In this document: piece by piece, positions 19,380 through 28,444 of the stretch
Position numbering within the stretch: position 1 is the first letter of the stretch
Layout of the letters: each line of letters opens with the position of its first letter
Source: Microbacterium arborescens
Lineage (GTDB): Bacteria > Actinomycetota > Actinomycetes > Actinomycetales > Microbacteriaceae
Assembly (NCBI RefSeq): GCF_030369635.1
Contig: NZ_CP128474.1
Location: forward strand, 1,426,001 to 1,490,000
Direction: 5' to 3'
DNA: 64,000 nucleotides
Notes under the pieces: model-generated
Told to the model about the DNA's origin: nothing
Database searches by the model: none
What the model saw: only the letters and a program-made list of their open reading frames with translations
Made by a program: the position numbers and the translations under genes

Positions 19380-19790
19380 ATGAGCGCTCGCTCCAAGGCG
19401 CGCAAGCGCGCCCTCGACATCCTCTACCAGTCCGACATCCGCGGCGACGACCTCGGCGTGACCCTCGCCGCCGAGGCGAAGCGTGCGGCGCTCGAGCCCG
19501 CGCGCGAGGCATCGTGGCTCTACGCCCGCGAGATCATCGACGGTGTCATCGACAACCGCGACGAGATCGACGAGCAGATCACCACGTTCGCGAAGGATTG
19601 GTCGCTGGCGCGGATGCCGGCCGTCGATCGGGCGATCCTGCGACTGGGCGTCTGGGAGATCGTGTACAACGACGCGGTTCCCCCCGCGGTCGCGATCGAC
19701 GAGGCCGTCGAGCTGGCGAAGGAGTTCTCGACCGACGGTTCGAGCGCCTTCGTCCACGGCGTGCTCGGCCGGGTCGCGCGACTCGGCTGA
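19380..19790 (+). CDS. nusB: Transcription antitermination factor NusB
   Basis: Part of the NusB-S10 complex that binds boxA in rRNA transcripts and promotes antitermination. The 136-residue all-helical protein starts SARSKARKRALDILYQSDIR, the conserved RNA-binding helix, and ends with the conserved VAIDEAVELAKEFSTDGSSA plus FVHGVLGRVAR. No clear ribosome site precedes the ATG, so it probably relies on coupling with efp, whose stop is 16 bp upstream. Length is typical. Confidence 0.96.
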   Translation: MSARSKARKRALDILYQSDIRGDDLGVTLAAEAKRAALEPAREASWLYAREIIDGVIDNRDEIDEQITTFAKDWSLARMPAVDRAILRLGVWEIVYNDAVPPAVAIDEAVELAKEFSTDGSSAFVHGVLGRVARLG

Positions 19791-19836
19791 TCGACGTCGG
19801 AGGTACGCGCGAGGATCCTCGGATGAGGCCGAATCC

Positions 19837-22767
19837 GTGACCGTGAGGGCGACGCCGTCGTGGCGTACGGTTCTGCTGCCAGCGGCGACCGGTGAGAACA
19901 CCGTCGCGCTCGGCCTGCAGCTGCGGCAACGAGAGAGCGCCTCGGCGGCTCATTGGGGCCCGCGGCGCGTGCTTCCGGCCACGGCGCGCAGCGTCGCGAC
20001 GTCCGACGGCGAGCTCCGACTCGCCGCCCGCCCGCTGTCGCGGAGCGGGGCGAGCGGGCGATGGGTGCAGGGCGACGAGACCTGGGAATCGCTGCGGCGC
20101 GGCGCCTGGCGTGTCGACCCGTCCCGGGCGCGATGGTTCTCGACCCTCTACGGCATCGCTCACGACGCACGACTCCTCGGCGGATACGGCGACTCGGACT
20201 GGTTGACGATCGACGGCGCCGACTCGGAGTTGCTCTGGCCTCACTTGCGTTCCGCGGCGCAGCTCGGCATCCCGATCGTGGCGACGCGGCCCGACCAGGA
20301 TGTCAGGCTCGGTGATTCGGCCTCGGTCGAGGTGCGCGTCGAGGGGGCCCCCGACGGCGGCTTGCTGCTCACACCCGTCGTGCGCTTCGACGACGGCGAC
20401 GCCGCGGCGCATGCACGCCCCATCGGCCACGTCGGGGTCTACGGGATCGATCAGGCGGGCGATTCGCTCCGCGTCGTGTTCGCGCAGGCGGGCGTCGGAC
20501 CCGGGGTGCGTTCTCTGCTGGCCGCAGGGAGCCCGGTCGCCGTGCCGGCGGCGGAGCGCGACGACTTCCTCCGTGAGGCCTACCCGCAGCTTGCGCGGGA
20601 GGGGGTCGTGGCAGCCGGGCCCGGGGTGCGGCTGCCGGCGCCCGCGCGTACGACCGTGGTCGTCACGGTCGATCAGCGTCCGCGCGACGAGCTGGCCTAC
20701 ACGATCGTCTGGCAGGTGCCGGGGGTCGGTCGTGTGCCCTGGGAGAGCGCGGCGGGCTCCTCGTCGGCTGACGCCGAGTTGCGGACGTCGCTCGAGGCGG
20801 CCTGGGCCAGGGCGACCGAACGCCCCTTCTCGCCCGGGGGAACCCGGAGCGGCATCGACGCCGCCGAGTTCACGAACGAGGTCCTGCCGGTGCTCCAGAC
20901 GGTGGATGGGGTCCGCGTCGAGACCTCGGGCGTGGCGCGTTCGTATCGCGAGCTCTCCGGCGATCCCCGCATCCGTGTGCGTACGGTCGAGACGAGCGAC
21001 GCCGACTGGTTCGAGCTCGGCGTGCACGTCGAGGTCGAGGGGCGCCGCGTGCCGTTCCGGCCATTGTTCACCGCACTCGCGCAGCGGCGGAAGAAGATGC
21101 TGCTCTCGGACGGCGCCTACTTCTCGCTGTCGCACCCGGCGCTGGACCGTCTCCGAGAGCTCATCGAGGACTCGCGCGACCTCGTCGAGTGGGACACCGG
21201 CGGCACGCGGGTGAGTCGCTACCAGCTGCAGCTCTGGTCGGACTTCGAGGACCTCGCCGACGAGGCCGAGCCCGCGGTCCGCTGGCGCGCCGCTCTCGAT
21301 CGTCTGCGCGCGGACGAATCGGTAGGCGGTCGCCATGCTCAGCCGCCTCCACCGGCGGGCATCACCACGACGCTCCGTCCCTATCAGCGCGAGGGGTTTG
21401 CGTGGCTCGCGGCACTTCGCGACGCCCGGCTGGGCGGCATCCTCGCCGACGACATGGGCCTCGGGAAGACCCTTCAGCTGCTGGCGCTGCTCGAGCGCGA
21501 GCGGGAGCGCGGCGAGACCCATCCGGCGCTCGTGGTCGCGCCGACCTCGGTGGTATCGGCGTGGCGCGACGAAGCGGCACGTCACGCTCCCGGCCTGCGG
21601 ATCGCCGTCGTCGAGCAGGTGGGAGCGCAATGGTCGGGGGCGGAGACCGACGTCGTCGTGACGTCGTATGCGCTCCTGCGGCTGGACGCCGCGTCGTACG
21701 CCGCCCATCGCTGGTCGACGGTCGTGCTGGACGAGGCACAGTATGTGAAGAACCCCCGCACCCGCGTGCACCGCGCGGTGCTCGGCCTCCAGGCGGACGT
21801 CATCTTCGCCGCGACCGGAACCCCGCTCGAGAACGGCCTCACCGATCTCTGGTCGATCCTGTCGCTGACGAGCCCGGGGCTGTTCCCGTCCGCGCGCCGC
21901 TTCCGCGAGGAGTACGTGAAGCCGATCGAGCACGGACGCGTCGACGAGAACGCCGAAGGCGGCGCCGCCCGAGAACGCCGTCTCGCGCGGCTCCGGCGTC
22001 GTGTGCAGCCGTTCCTGCTGCGGCGCACGAAGGACGTCGTCGCAGCCGATCTCCCACCGCGGCAGGAGCAGGACGTGCGCGTCGAGCTGTCCAGCGGGCA
22101 CCGCGCGGTATACGAGCGTGTGCTGCAACGGGAGCGGCGGAAGGTGCTGGGGCTGCTCGATGACCTCGACAGCCAGCGATTCATCGTCTTCCGCTCGCTG
22201 ACACTGCTGAGGATGCTCGCATTGGCGCCAGCGCTCGTGGATGTCGGCGGGCCGGGAATCGTCCCGAGCAAGCTCGACGCGCTCCGAGGCCGCCTCGATG
22301 AGGTCATCGCTGAGGGTCATCGTGCTCTCGTGTTCAGCCAGTTCACCTCGTTCCTCGACACCGTGGAGGACGATCTGCGGGCGCACGGTGTCGGCGTCGT
22401 GCGGCTCGACGGCTCGACCACCCGCCGTGCCGATGTCGTCGAAGCCTTCCGCCGTGGACAGGACCCCGTGTTCCTCATCAGCCTCAAGGCCGGTGGTGTC
22501 GGGCTGACGCTCACGGAAGCGGACTACGTCTTCCTCCTCGACCCGTGGTGGAACCCTGCGGCCGAGCAGCAGGCGATCGACCGGACGCATCGCATCGGTC
22601 AGGACCGCCCGGTCACCGTCTACCGGCTCATCGCCGCCGGCACGATCGAGGAGAAGGTGGTCGAGCTGCAGCGGCGCAAGGCGCGCCTCATCAGTGCCGT
22701 GCTCGACGCGGACGGCGCGTTCTCGAACGCCTTGACGGCGGACGACATCCGCCAGCTGCTCGCGTGA
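19837..22767 (+). CDS. SNF2-family DEAD/DEAH-box helicase (HepA/RapA-like)
   Basis: A large (about 976 aa) DNA translocase of the bacterial SNF2 family. The N-terminal ~500 residues form a family-associated region of unknown role. The ATPase core begins near LRPYQREGFAWLAALRDARL; motif I is ADDMGLGKTLQ (about 536-546), motif II is LDEAQYVKNP (about 630), and the second lobe has VFSQFTSFLDTVEDDL, GGVGLTLTEADYVFLLDPWW and the arginine-finger motif DRTHRIGQDRPV. No SWIM zinc finger is seen. Start is uncertain: GTG 19837 or GTG 19843 fit best because no strong ribosome site is visible. It lies 46 bp after nusB. Function is likely chromatin or RNA-polymerase remodelling, unproven. Confidence 0.88.
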   Translation: MTVRATPSWRTVLLPAATGENTVALGLQLRQRESASAAHWGPRRVLPATARSVATSDGELRLAARPLSRSGASGRWVQGDETWESLRRGAWRVDPSRARWFSTLYGIAHDARLLGGYGDSDWLTIDGADSELLWPHLRSAAQLGIPIVATRPDQDVRLGDSASVEVRVEGAPDGGLLLTPVVRFDDGDAAAHARPIGHVGVYGIDQAGDSLRVVFAQAGVGPGVRSLLAAGSPVAVPAAERDDFLREAYPQLAREGVVAAGPGVRLPAPARTTVVVTVDQRPRDELAYTIVWQVPGVGRVPWESAAGSSSADAELRTSLEAAWARATERPFSPGGTRSGIDAAEFTNEVLPVLQTVDGVRVETSGVARSYRELSGDPRIRVRTVETSDADWFELGVHVEVEGRRVPFRPLFTALAQRRKKMLLSDGAYFSLSHPALDRLRELIEDSRDLVEWDTGGTRVSRYQLQLWSDFEDLADEAEPAVRWRAALDRLRADESVGGRHAQPPPPAGITTTLRPYQREGFAWLAALRDARLGGILADDMGLGKTLQLLALLERERERGETHPALVVAPTSVVSAWRDEAARHAPGLRIAVVEQVGAQWSGAETDVVVTSYALLRLDAASYAAHRWSTVVLDEAQYVKNPRTRVHRAVLGLQADVIFAATGTPLENGLTDLWSILSLTSPGLFPSARRFREEYVKPIEHGRVDENAEGGAARERRLARLRRRVQPFLLRRTKDVVAADLPPRQEQDVRVELSSGHRAVYERVLQRERRKVLGLLDDLDSQRFIVFRSLTLLRMLALAPALVDVGGPGIVPSKLDALRGRLDEVIAEGHRALVFSQFTSFLDTVEDDLRAHGVGVVRLDGSTTRRADVVEAFRRGQDPVFLISLKAGGVGLTLTEADYVFLLDPWWNPAAEQQAIDRTHRIGQDRPVTVYRLIAAGTIEEKVVELQRRKARLISAVLDADGAFSNALTADDIRQLLA

Positions 22768-22833
22768 AGCGCGGACCAGCCCGCAGACGAACTGACACGG
22801 CCCGCAGCGGCCGGTCGTCGGCGGGGCCTCACG

Positions 22834-22839
22834 TAGACT
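22834..22839 (+). promoter_or_regulatory. Predicted -10 element for the MBL-Rieske gene
   Basis: TAGACT is followed by a short leader and AGGAGG at 22854-22859, nine bases before the ATG at 22868. This gene therefore looks leadered, unlike many neighbours. Confidence 0.5.
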
Positions 22840-22867
22840 CGACCAGTCGCAACAGGAGGTCATCGTC

Positions 22868-24436
22868 ATGCGCATCACAGGCCTGGGACACGCGGGAATG
22901 TTCATCGAGACGGCAGGGGGCAGCATCCTCTGCGACCCGGTCGTCGGACCGAGCTTCTTCGGCTCGTGGTTCCCTTTCCCCGACAACCGCGGACTCGACT
23001 GGGAACGTTTCGGGCGCGCCGACTTCCTCTACATCTCGCACCGGCACCGTGATCACTTCGACCCGGCTCTGTTGCGCGCGCACGTGCCGACCGACATCCG
23101 TGTGCTGCTGCCCGAGTACCCGACCGACGACCTCGAACGCGATCTTCGCGATCTGGGATACGACAACATCATCTACACCCAGGCCGGTGTGCCCCTCGAG
23201 TTCGGCGATCTCACGCTCATGGTCACCCCGCTCCGGGCACCGAGCGACGGTCCGATCGGCGACTCGTCGCTGTCTGTCGACGACGGCACCGCCTCGGTGC
23301 TGAACCAGAACGACTCGCACCCGCTCGACCTCGACAAGCTGATGTCGTTCGGCAAGCCCGACGCCTACTTCACGCAGGTCTCCGGGGCCATCTGGTGGCC
23401 GATGGTCTACGACCTGCCCCAGGACGCGAAGCAGAACTTCGCTCAGCTCAAGCGCGACGCGCAGAACAAGCGCGCGATGTACTACATCGACAAGGTCGAC
23501 GCGCCTCACGTGTTCCCGATGGCCGGGCCCCCGATGTTCCTGCGCGAGGAGCTCTTCCGCTACAACGGCTGGGGTGAGCAGAACGACTCGATCTTCACGG
23601 ATCAGGCGCAGTTCCTGGCGCACATGAAGGAAGAGCGGCCCGACCAGAACGGGTACCTGTTCGTTCCCGGAACACAGGTGGACCTGAATCACGGCGCTCT
23701 CGAGATCACCCAGACGCTCTACACGGATGCCGAGATCGAGCGCATCTTCGCCGACAAATGGAGCTACCTCGCCGAGCAGCGCGACAGCCGCCAGGACGAG
23801 GTGCGCGCCGAGGTCGAGCGCCGCGCCGCGGTGCTGCCGCCGGACGAGATGCTCGCCGCGATCAAGCAGTGGTGGGAGCCGCTCCTGCGGCGTGCGCGGA
23901 CGATCCGCAACGGTGTGGGCGGGATGGTTCGGTTCCGCATCGGCGAGCTCGACATGGTCGTCGACTTCCCCAAGGCGAAGGTGCGCGAGTACGCCGGGGA
24001 GGAGTGCATCTACTGGTACACGATCCCCGCCGACCTCGTGTCGACGAACATCCGAGACCACGAGATCGACTGGTCGAACTCGATCTTCCTGTCGATGCAG
24101 TTCGAGGTCGGTCGCAGCGGCAAGTTCAACGAGTTCCTCACCACGTTCCTCAAGTGCCTGTCGCGTGACCGCATCGAGTACGTCGAGAACTGGTACGCCG
24201 AGCAGTCGGACCAGACCGAGGATGCCGAGCTCGGCGATTGGACCGTGCAGCGACGCTGCCCGCACCTGCGCGCAGATCTGACGAAGACCGGGAAGATCGA
24301 GGACGGTGTGCTCACCTGCTCGCTCCACGACTGGAAATGGGATCTCGCTACCGGACGCTGCCTGACCACCCAGGGGCACCCGATCCGCGCGAGCCGCATC
24401 ATCGAGACGGCGAACGCCACGAATCCGGCGGCCTGA
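22868..24436 (+). CDS. Metallo-beta-lactamase fold protein with C-terminal Rieske domain
   Basis: A 522-residue two-domain protein. The N-terminal part is an UlaG/CMAH-like metallo-beta-lactamase fold with an intact HxHxDH motif (H58, H60, D62, H63 in YISHRHRDHFDP). The C-terminal ~65 residues form a Rieske [2Fe-2S] domain with Cys464-Pro-His466 and Cys484-x2-His487. CMP-N-acetylneuraminate hydroxylase (CMAH) of animals combines the same two domains but in the opposite order, so this looks like a permuted relative. A reductase partner is not adjacent. The substrate is unknown; hydroxylation of a sugar nucleotide or an N-acyl compound is only a guess. Strong AGGAGG ribosome site. It converges on the carotenoid operon, with 30 bp between the stops. 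Confidence 0.85.
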   Translation: MRITGLGHAGMFIETAGGSILCDPVVGPSFFGSWFPFPDNRGLDWERFGRADFLYISHRHRDHFDPALLRAHVPTDIRVLLPEYPTDDLERDLRDLGYDNIIYTQAGVPLEFGDLTLMVTPLRAPSDGPIGDSSLSVDDGTASVLNQNDSHPLDLDKLMSFGKPDAYFTQVSGAIWWPMVYDLPQDAKQNFAQLKRDAQNKRAMYYIDKVDAPHVFPMAGPPMFLREELFRYNGWGEQNDSIFTDQAQFLAHMKEERPDQNGYLFVPGTQVDLNHGALEITQTLYTDAEIERIFADKWSYLAEQRDSRQDEVRAEVERRAAVLPPDEMLAAIKQWWEPLLRRARTIRNGVGGMVRFRIGELDMVVDFPKAKVREYAGEECIYWYTIPADLVSTNIRDHEIDWSNSIFLSMQFEVGRSGKFNEFLTTFLKCLSRDRIEYVENWYAEQSDQTEDAELGDWTVQRRCPHLRADLTKTGKIEDGVLTCSLHDWKWDLATGRCLTTQGHPIRASRIIETANATNPAA

Positions 24437-24466
24437 TCGAATCGGGACGGGCGTCGGGGTGGCCGA

Positions 24467-25342
24467 TCACGACGTGATCAGCCACCACCAGATGAGCAGC
24501 AGCGTGACGATGAATCCGCCGAGCTGATTGAGCCAGAGGAACCGGTCCCAGCCGGCGGTGGCCCGCTCGCAGGTGTCGTCGGTGATGTTCCGGAACGGCC
24601 AGAGGGTGATGAGGTACGGGATCACGACGAGGGCCGCAAGAGGACCGGGCCACTCGGTGGCGAGCATGAGCACCCCCGCCAGGACGTAGCAGGCGAGCGC
24701 GAACCGCACGGTCCAGCGTGCGCCGCGGACGGTCGCGAGGGAGGCGATTCCCGCTTCGCGGTCTGCGCCGACGTCCTGGACGGCGCCGAAGGCGTGCGAG
24801 GCGACGCCCCATGCGGCGAATGCCAGCACGATGACGGTGAGCTGCCAGGTCCAGGTAGCCCCCGCCAGCACGAGCCCGTACACCGCAGGCGAGAAGAAGT
24901 GGATGCTGCTCGTCACCGAGTCGGCGAAGGGGCGCTCTTTGAGGCGCAATGGGGGAGCGCTGTAGAAGACGACGAAGAAGAGGCTCGCCGCGAGGACGAG
25001 CCACGACAGCGGCGACCCGGTGAGGACGAGGTATGCCACGAAGGGCAGACACGACAGGCCCGCAGCCCACAGGGTCGCCCGGTGCGCGCCGCGATCCAGG
25101 ATCGCGCCGTGCGCTCCGCCCTTCCGAGGATTCCTCAGGTCGGACTCGTAGTCGAAGACGTCGTTGATGCCGTACATCGCGAGGTTGTAGGGCACGAGGA
25201 AGAAGAGGGTGCCGATGATCAGCGTCGCGTCGATCTGGCGCGTGGTGAGCAGATAGGCCGCGGCGAACGGATACGCGGTGTTGATCCAGCTCACCGGGCG
25301 CGAGGCGATGAGGAGTTGACGTGCGAGCGCGGGGGCGGTCAT
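24467..25342 (-). CDS. crtEb: Lycopene elongase / UbiA-family prenyltransferase
   Basis: A membrane prenyltransferase of 291 residues that, by analogy with Corynebacterium CrtEb and Micrococcus CrtE2, adds dimethylallyl units to both ends of lycopene to give C50 flavuxanthin-type intermediates. Two Asp-rich motifs are present: NDVFDYESDLRN (NDxxDxxxD) and DVGADREAG, both expected to bind Mg-diphosphate. About seven or eight transmembrane helices are visible. Start is the internal ATG (MTAPALARQLLIAS), which overlaps the upstream gene by four bases. It is the last gene of the crt operon. Assignment as lycopene elongase and not another UbiA enzyme rests on the operon context. Confidence 0.88.
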   Translation of the reverse strand: MTAPALARQLLIASRPVSWINTAYPFAAAYLLTTRQIDATLIIGTLFFLVPYNLAMYGINDVFDYESDLRNPRKGGAHGAILDRGAHRATLWAAGLSCLPFVAYLVLTGSPLSWLVLAASLFFVVFYSAPPLRLKERPFADSVTSSIHFFSPAVYGLVLAGATWTWQLTVIVLAFAAWGVASHAFGAVQDVGADREAGIASLATVRGARWTVRFALACYVLAGVLMLATEWPGPLAALVVIPYLITLWPFRNITDDTCERATAGWDRFLWLNQLGGFIVTLLLIWWWLITS

Positions 25343-25641
25343 CGGTTCGGCTTCTCCAGGAGAGTTGCGACGGCCGGCACCAGGAAGGCCGCGCACAACG
25401 GGTACGCGAAGTCCTCGAGCGGTGCCAGGCCGATTCGGATGCCGCTGAGGTGCTCCTCCGGGTAGGTGAACAGCCCTGCGGCGATCATCACGTTATCGAA
25501 GACGGCCGTCAGCAGGATGAGCACGACGGCGGCTACCGCCGACCAGGCCATGCGCGCGGCGAATCGCGGACGACGGGCTGAGGCCGCCGTCACGACGATC
25601 GTCACGATGACGAAGGGAATGACGATGATCGGGTAGGTCAC
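25339..25641 (-). CDS. crtYf: C50 carotenoid cyclase subunit (lycopene cyclase domain, CrtYf-like)
   Basis: A 100-residue membrane protein with three hydrophobic helices and the motif APLEDFAYPL near residue 76-85, matching the PLE(E/D) motif of heterodimeric lycopene cyclases. It pairs with the product of the next upstream gene to close the end rings of the C50 carotenoid. GTG start (VTYPIIVIPFVIV) overlaps the crtYe stop by four bases, and its own stop overlaps crtEb by four. Ring type (epsilon, gamma or beta) cannot be read from sequence. Confidence 0.86.
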   Translation of the reverse strand: MTYPIIVIPFVIVTIVVTAASARRPRFAARMAWSAVAAVVLILLTAVFDNVMIAAGLFTYPEEHLSGIRIGLAPLEDFAYPLCAAFLVPAVATLLEKPNR

Positions 25642-25970
25642 GGCGCTGCATCCGTTCGACGTTCCTCGTGCCACCGTCTGGCGCCGCCGTACGCCACGAG
25701 CGCCAGGTAGCTGAGGAAGAGCAGGAAGACCGGCTCTTCGAGCGGAAGGTGCGGGGCGAGGTCGATGCCCAGCAGTGACGCGCTGCCGCCCTTGACGAAG
25801 ACGCCCGTCGCGATCCCCACCGCGTCCCAGACGAGGAAGAACACCGTGCCCGCCAGCGCGGCGACGATGGTTCGCCGTCGGTCGCGCCAGAACGCGAGCC
25901 GGAACCGCCGATCGAGCAGCCCGACGCCGCACAGCGACACGAGCAGGGCGATCAGGTACAGGCCCGGCAA
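25638..25970 (-). CDS. crtYe: C50 carotenoid cyclase subunit (lycopene cyclase domain, CrtYe-like)
   Basis: The second half of the heterodimeric cyclase, 110 residues, with three transmembrane helices and the motif HLPLEEPVFLLF at about 74-85. Starts MPGLYLIALLVSLCGVG. It begins 3 bp after the crtI stop and overlaps crtYf by four bases, so the six genes form one coupled unit. Known relatives are CrtYe/CrtYf (decaprenoxanthin) and CrtYg/CrtYh (sarcinaxanthin); which applies here is open, so the symbol is by analogy. Confidence 0.86.
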   Translation of the reverse strand: MPGLYLIALLVSLCGVGLLDRRFRLAFWRDRRRTIVAALAGTVFFLVWDAVGIATGVFVKGGSASLLGIDLAPHLPLEEPVFLLFLSYLALVAYGGARRWHEERRTDAAP

Positions 25971-25973
25971 CGA

Positions 25974-27572
25974 TCAACCGGCGGGCGTCGTGGGCTCGGG
26001 CAGCGGTCCGGCTGTCGTGTCGCCTCGCAGACGCTTGACGACGAGCTCCGCCGAGATCAGGCACATCGGCAGGCCGATGCCGGGCAGAACGGACGAGCCG
26101 GCGTAGTAGAGGCCGGGAACCTTCTTCGACGCGTTTCCCGGTCGGAACAGCGCGCTCTGCGTCAGCGTGTGCGCCAGCCCGAGGGAGTTCCCCCGCCACG
26201 CGCCGAGATCGCGGGCGAAGTCCGCCGGAGCGATCGTCCGCCGCACACGCACTCGGGAAGCGAGATCGGTCGCGCCCGTCCACTGCGCGATCTGCGCGAT
26301 GGCGCGATCCGCCGCCGCTTCGATCGCGGCGTCGCCTCCGCCGTCGATGCCGCCGCGCCCGAGCCCGGGGTCGGCGGGGATCGGGACGAGGACGAACAGA
26401 TTCTCCGAGCCGTCCGGTGCGACGGTGTCGTCGGTCGCGCTCGGCCGGCAGACATACAGCGAGGCGGGATCCGGGATGTGGGTGTCGCGGCCCGCGATCG
26501 CATCGAAGTTCTCGCGCCAGCCCCGCGTGAAGAGCAGCGTGTGGTGCGAGAGCTCGGGGAGTTCGCCGTCGACGCCGAGGAGGATCAGCAGTGCACCGAA
26601 GCTCGGCGTGCGCTTGCGCCACCAGCGCTCCGGGTACGACTGCCGTTCGGGCGGCAAGAGCACCGTCTCGGTGTGGTGCAGGTCGGCCGTCGAGACCACG
26701 ACGTCGGCCGGGATCTCGGTGGTGTCGGCGAGGCGGACGCCGGTCGCCGTGCCGTCGGCGGCCGTGAGGATCTGCGAGACCGCCGTTCCGGTGCGCACCT
26801 CGACCCCGCGCTGACGGGCCAGGCGCTCGATGGCGGCGATGACCTCCGTGAAGCCGCCCCGGGGGTACAGGACCGCGTCGTCGAGATCGAGGTGACTCAT
26901 CAGGTGGTAAAGGCTCGGCACGTCGTAGGGCGAGGAGCCGAGGAAGACCGCGGGGTACCCCAGAACCTGGCGGAGCACGGGGTCGTTGAAGCGGCTCTCG
27001 ACGAACCGGTTCAACGACCGGGTGAGCAGCGGGGCGAGGGTCGGGACCCGCTTCAGGATGTCGGGGTCGCGGAGGCCCTCCGACGTGGCGTAAGTGTCGT
27101 AGAGGAACTTCGACACGGCCAGGTCGTAGGCGTCGGCGGCCGAGTCGAGGTACTCGTCGAGGCGTGCTCCCGCGCCCGGCTCGCGACTCTCGAACAGCGC
27201 GGCGGCCTCGGCGCGGCCGGACACGACGTCGATGTGTTCGCCGGCGCCGTCGCCCTCGGGTTCGGCGTACACGCGGTAGGCGGGCGCGAGGGGAACCAGA
27301 TCGAGTTCGGCCGCCGCAGACGTTCCGAGGAGTGCGAAGAAATGCTCGAAGACTTCGGGCATGAGGTACCAGCTCGGTCCGGTGTCGAACCGGAAGCCGT
27401 CGCGCTCCCAGGAGCCGGCGCGACCGCCCGTGTCCTCGCGCGCCTCGATGACGGTCACCGTGTATCCCTCGTCGGCCAGCAGTGCGGCCGTCGAGAGCCC
27501 GGCGATGCCGCCGCCGATCACGACGGCGCGCGATCCCTGCGATGCCGTGTGCGAGCGTGCCCGGCGGCTCAT
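25974..27572 (-). CDS. crtI: Phytoene desaturase
   Basis: A 532-residue FAD enzyme that introduces four double bonds into phytoene to give lycopene. The N-terminal dinucleotide-binding segment AVVIGGGIAGLSTAALLADE (about 15-34) and TGPSWYLMPEVFEHF are typical of CrtI. The C-terminal half has LYYAGSSVLPGIGLPMCLIS, the conserved FAD-contact region. Start ATG 27572 overlaps the crtB stop by four bases; a longer open frame upstream runs antisense-like through crtB and is not real. Membrane association is expected although no helix is obvious. Confidence 0.95.
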   Translation of the reverse strand: MSRRARSHTASQGSRAVVIGGGIAGLSTAALLADEGYTVTVIEAREDTGGRAGSWERDGFRFDTGPSWYLMPEVFEHFFALLGTSAAAELDLVPLAPAYRVYAEPEGDGAGEHIDVVSGRAEAAALFESREPGAGARLDEYLDSAADAYDLAVSKFLYDTYATSEGLRDPDILKRVPTLAPLLTRSLNRFVESRFNDPVLRQVLGYPAVFLGSSPYDVPSLYHLMSHLDLDDAVLYPRGGFTEVIAAIERLARQRGVEVRTGTAVSQILTAADGTATGVRLADTTEIPADVVVSTADLHHTETVLLPPERQSYPERWWRKRTPSFGALLILLGVDGELPELSHHTLLFTRGWRENFDAIAGRDTHIPDPASLYVCRPSATDDTVAPDGSENLFVLVPIPADPGLGRGGIDGGGDAAIEAAADRAIAQIAQWTGATDLASRVRVRRTIAPADFARDLGAWRGNSLGLAHTLTQSALFRPGNASKKVPGLYYAGSSVLPGIGLPMCLISAELVVKRLRGDTTAGPLPEPTTPAG

Positions 27573-28444
27573 GCGCCCGCTCGCAGGGGAGCGGCACCCA
27601 CGGTCGCGCGGGCGGCGAGCCCGAGCTTGACGGCGTTGGGCACGCGAACCCGCTGGTCGGTCTCGCCGGCGCGCCGCAGGCGACGGGAGAGCGCCGTGAA
27701 GAGGTCGTGAGCAGCGGTGACCGCCCGGCGGCAGTCCGCGGGCAGCCGGGGGATGATCGCGCCCGCCGCGTCGAGGTCGGCGTCGATGCGGTCCAGGACC
27801 TCGGCGCGTGATGACGTGCCTGCGCCGCCCTCGACGCCGAGGTAGTCGCGCCCGAGGGATCCGACGTCGTGGGGGAGATCGCGCAAGAAGTTCACGTCCT
27901 GAAAGGCGGCGCCGAGACGGCGCGCGCCGTCGACGAGGGCGGGATCGGCGGGACGCGGATGCGAACCGCCGGCGTTGACGAAGGTCTGGAGGCACATCAG
28001 CCCCACGACCTCCGCCGAACCGTAGACGTACGAGTCATGCGAGCCGGCATCGTGCGAACTCACCTCGAGATCGGTGCGCATCGATGCGAAGAACGGGCGC
28101 ACCAGGTCGGCGCCGATCCCGCACTCCCGCGCGGTGGAGGCGAAGGCGTGGACGATGAGATTGGCGCTGAAGCCTTCGTCGACCGCCACGAGCGTCTCCT
28201 CCTCGAGCGCGTCGAGAATGCGTCGTTGAGCTGGCAGCGGCATCCCCGCCTGTTCAGCCGAGCCGTCGACGATCTCGTCGGCGATCCGGACGAGGGCGTA
28301 GATGTTCCGCACGTGGGGACGCACTCGCGGCCCCAGCAGACGGGCTGCGAGTCCGAACGAGGTCGAGTACGCGGAGATGACCACGGCGGCCGCATCGCGC
28401 GCCGTCCGGTCGTACAGCGCGATAGCGGAGTGATCGGGGGTCAC
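27569..28444 (-). CDS. crtB: Phytoene synthase
   Basis: Condenses two geranylgeranyl diphosphates head-to-head to phytoene, the first committed carotenoid step. The 291-residue protein carries the first Asp-rich motif in RIADEIVDG and the second in FLRDLPHDVGSLGRDYLG, both Mg-diphosphate sites. SAYSTSFGLAARLL near the start is also typical of squalene/phytoene synthases. GTG start overlaps the idsA stop by four bases, and the stop overlaps crtI by four. Confidence 0.95.
   Translation of the reverse strand: MTPDHSAIALYDRTARDAAAVVISAYSTSFGLAARLLGPRVRPHVRNIYALVRIADEIVDGSAEQAGMPLPAQRRILDALEEETLVAVDEGFSANLIVHAFASTARECGIGADLVRPFFASMRTDLEVSSHDAGSHDSYVYGSAEVVGLMCLQTFVNAGGSHPRPADPALVDGARRLGAAFQDVNFLRDLPHDVGSLGRDYLGVEGGAGTSSRAEVLDRIDADLDAAGAIIPRLPADCRRAVTAAHDLFTALSRRLRRAGETDQRVRVPNAVKLGLAARATVGAAPLRAGA

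Noticed and set aside
19579..22986. 1135-codon open frame antisense to nusB and the SNF2 helicase
   Set aside because: The plus-strand helicase motifs are unambiguous, and the antisense product has no recognisable domain or plausible start.
24465..24479. Palindrome GATCAC-GAC-GTGATC at the end of crtEb as an operator or terminator
   Set aside because: It lies at the convergent 3' ends, overlaps coding sequence, has no T tract and only 6-bp arms; it could be chance.
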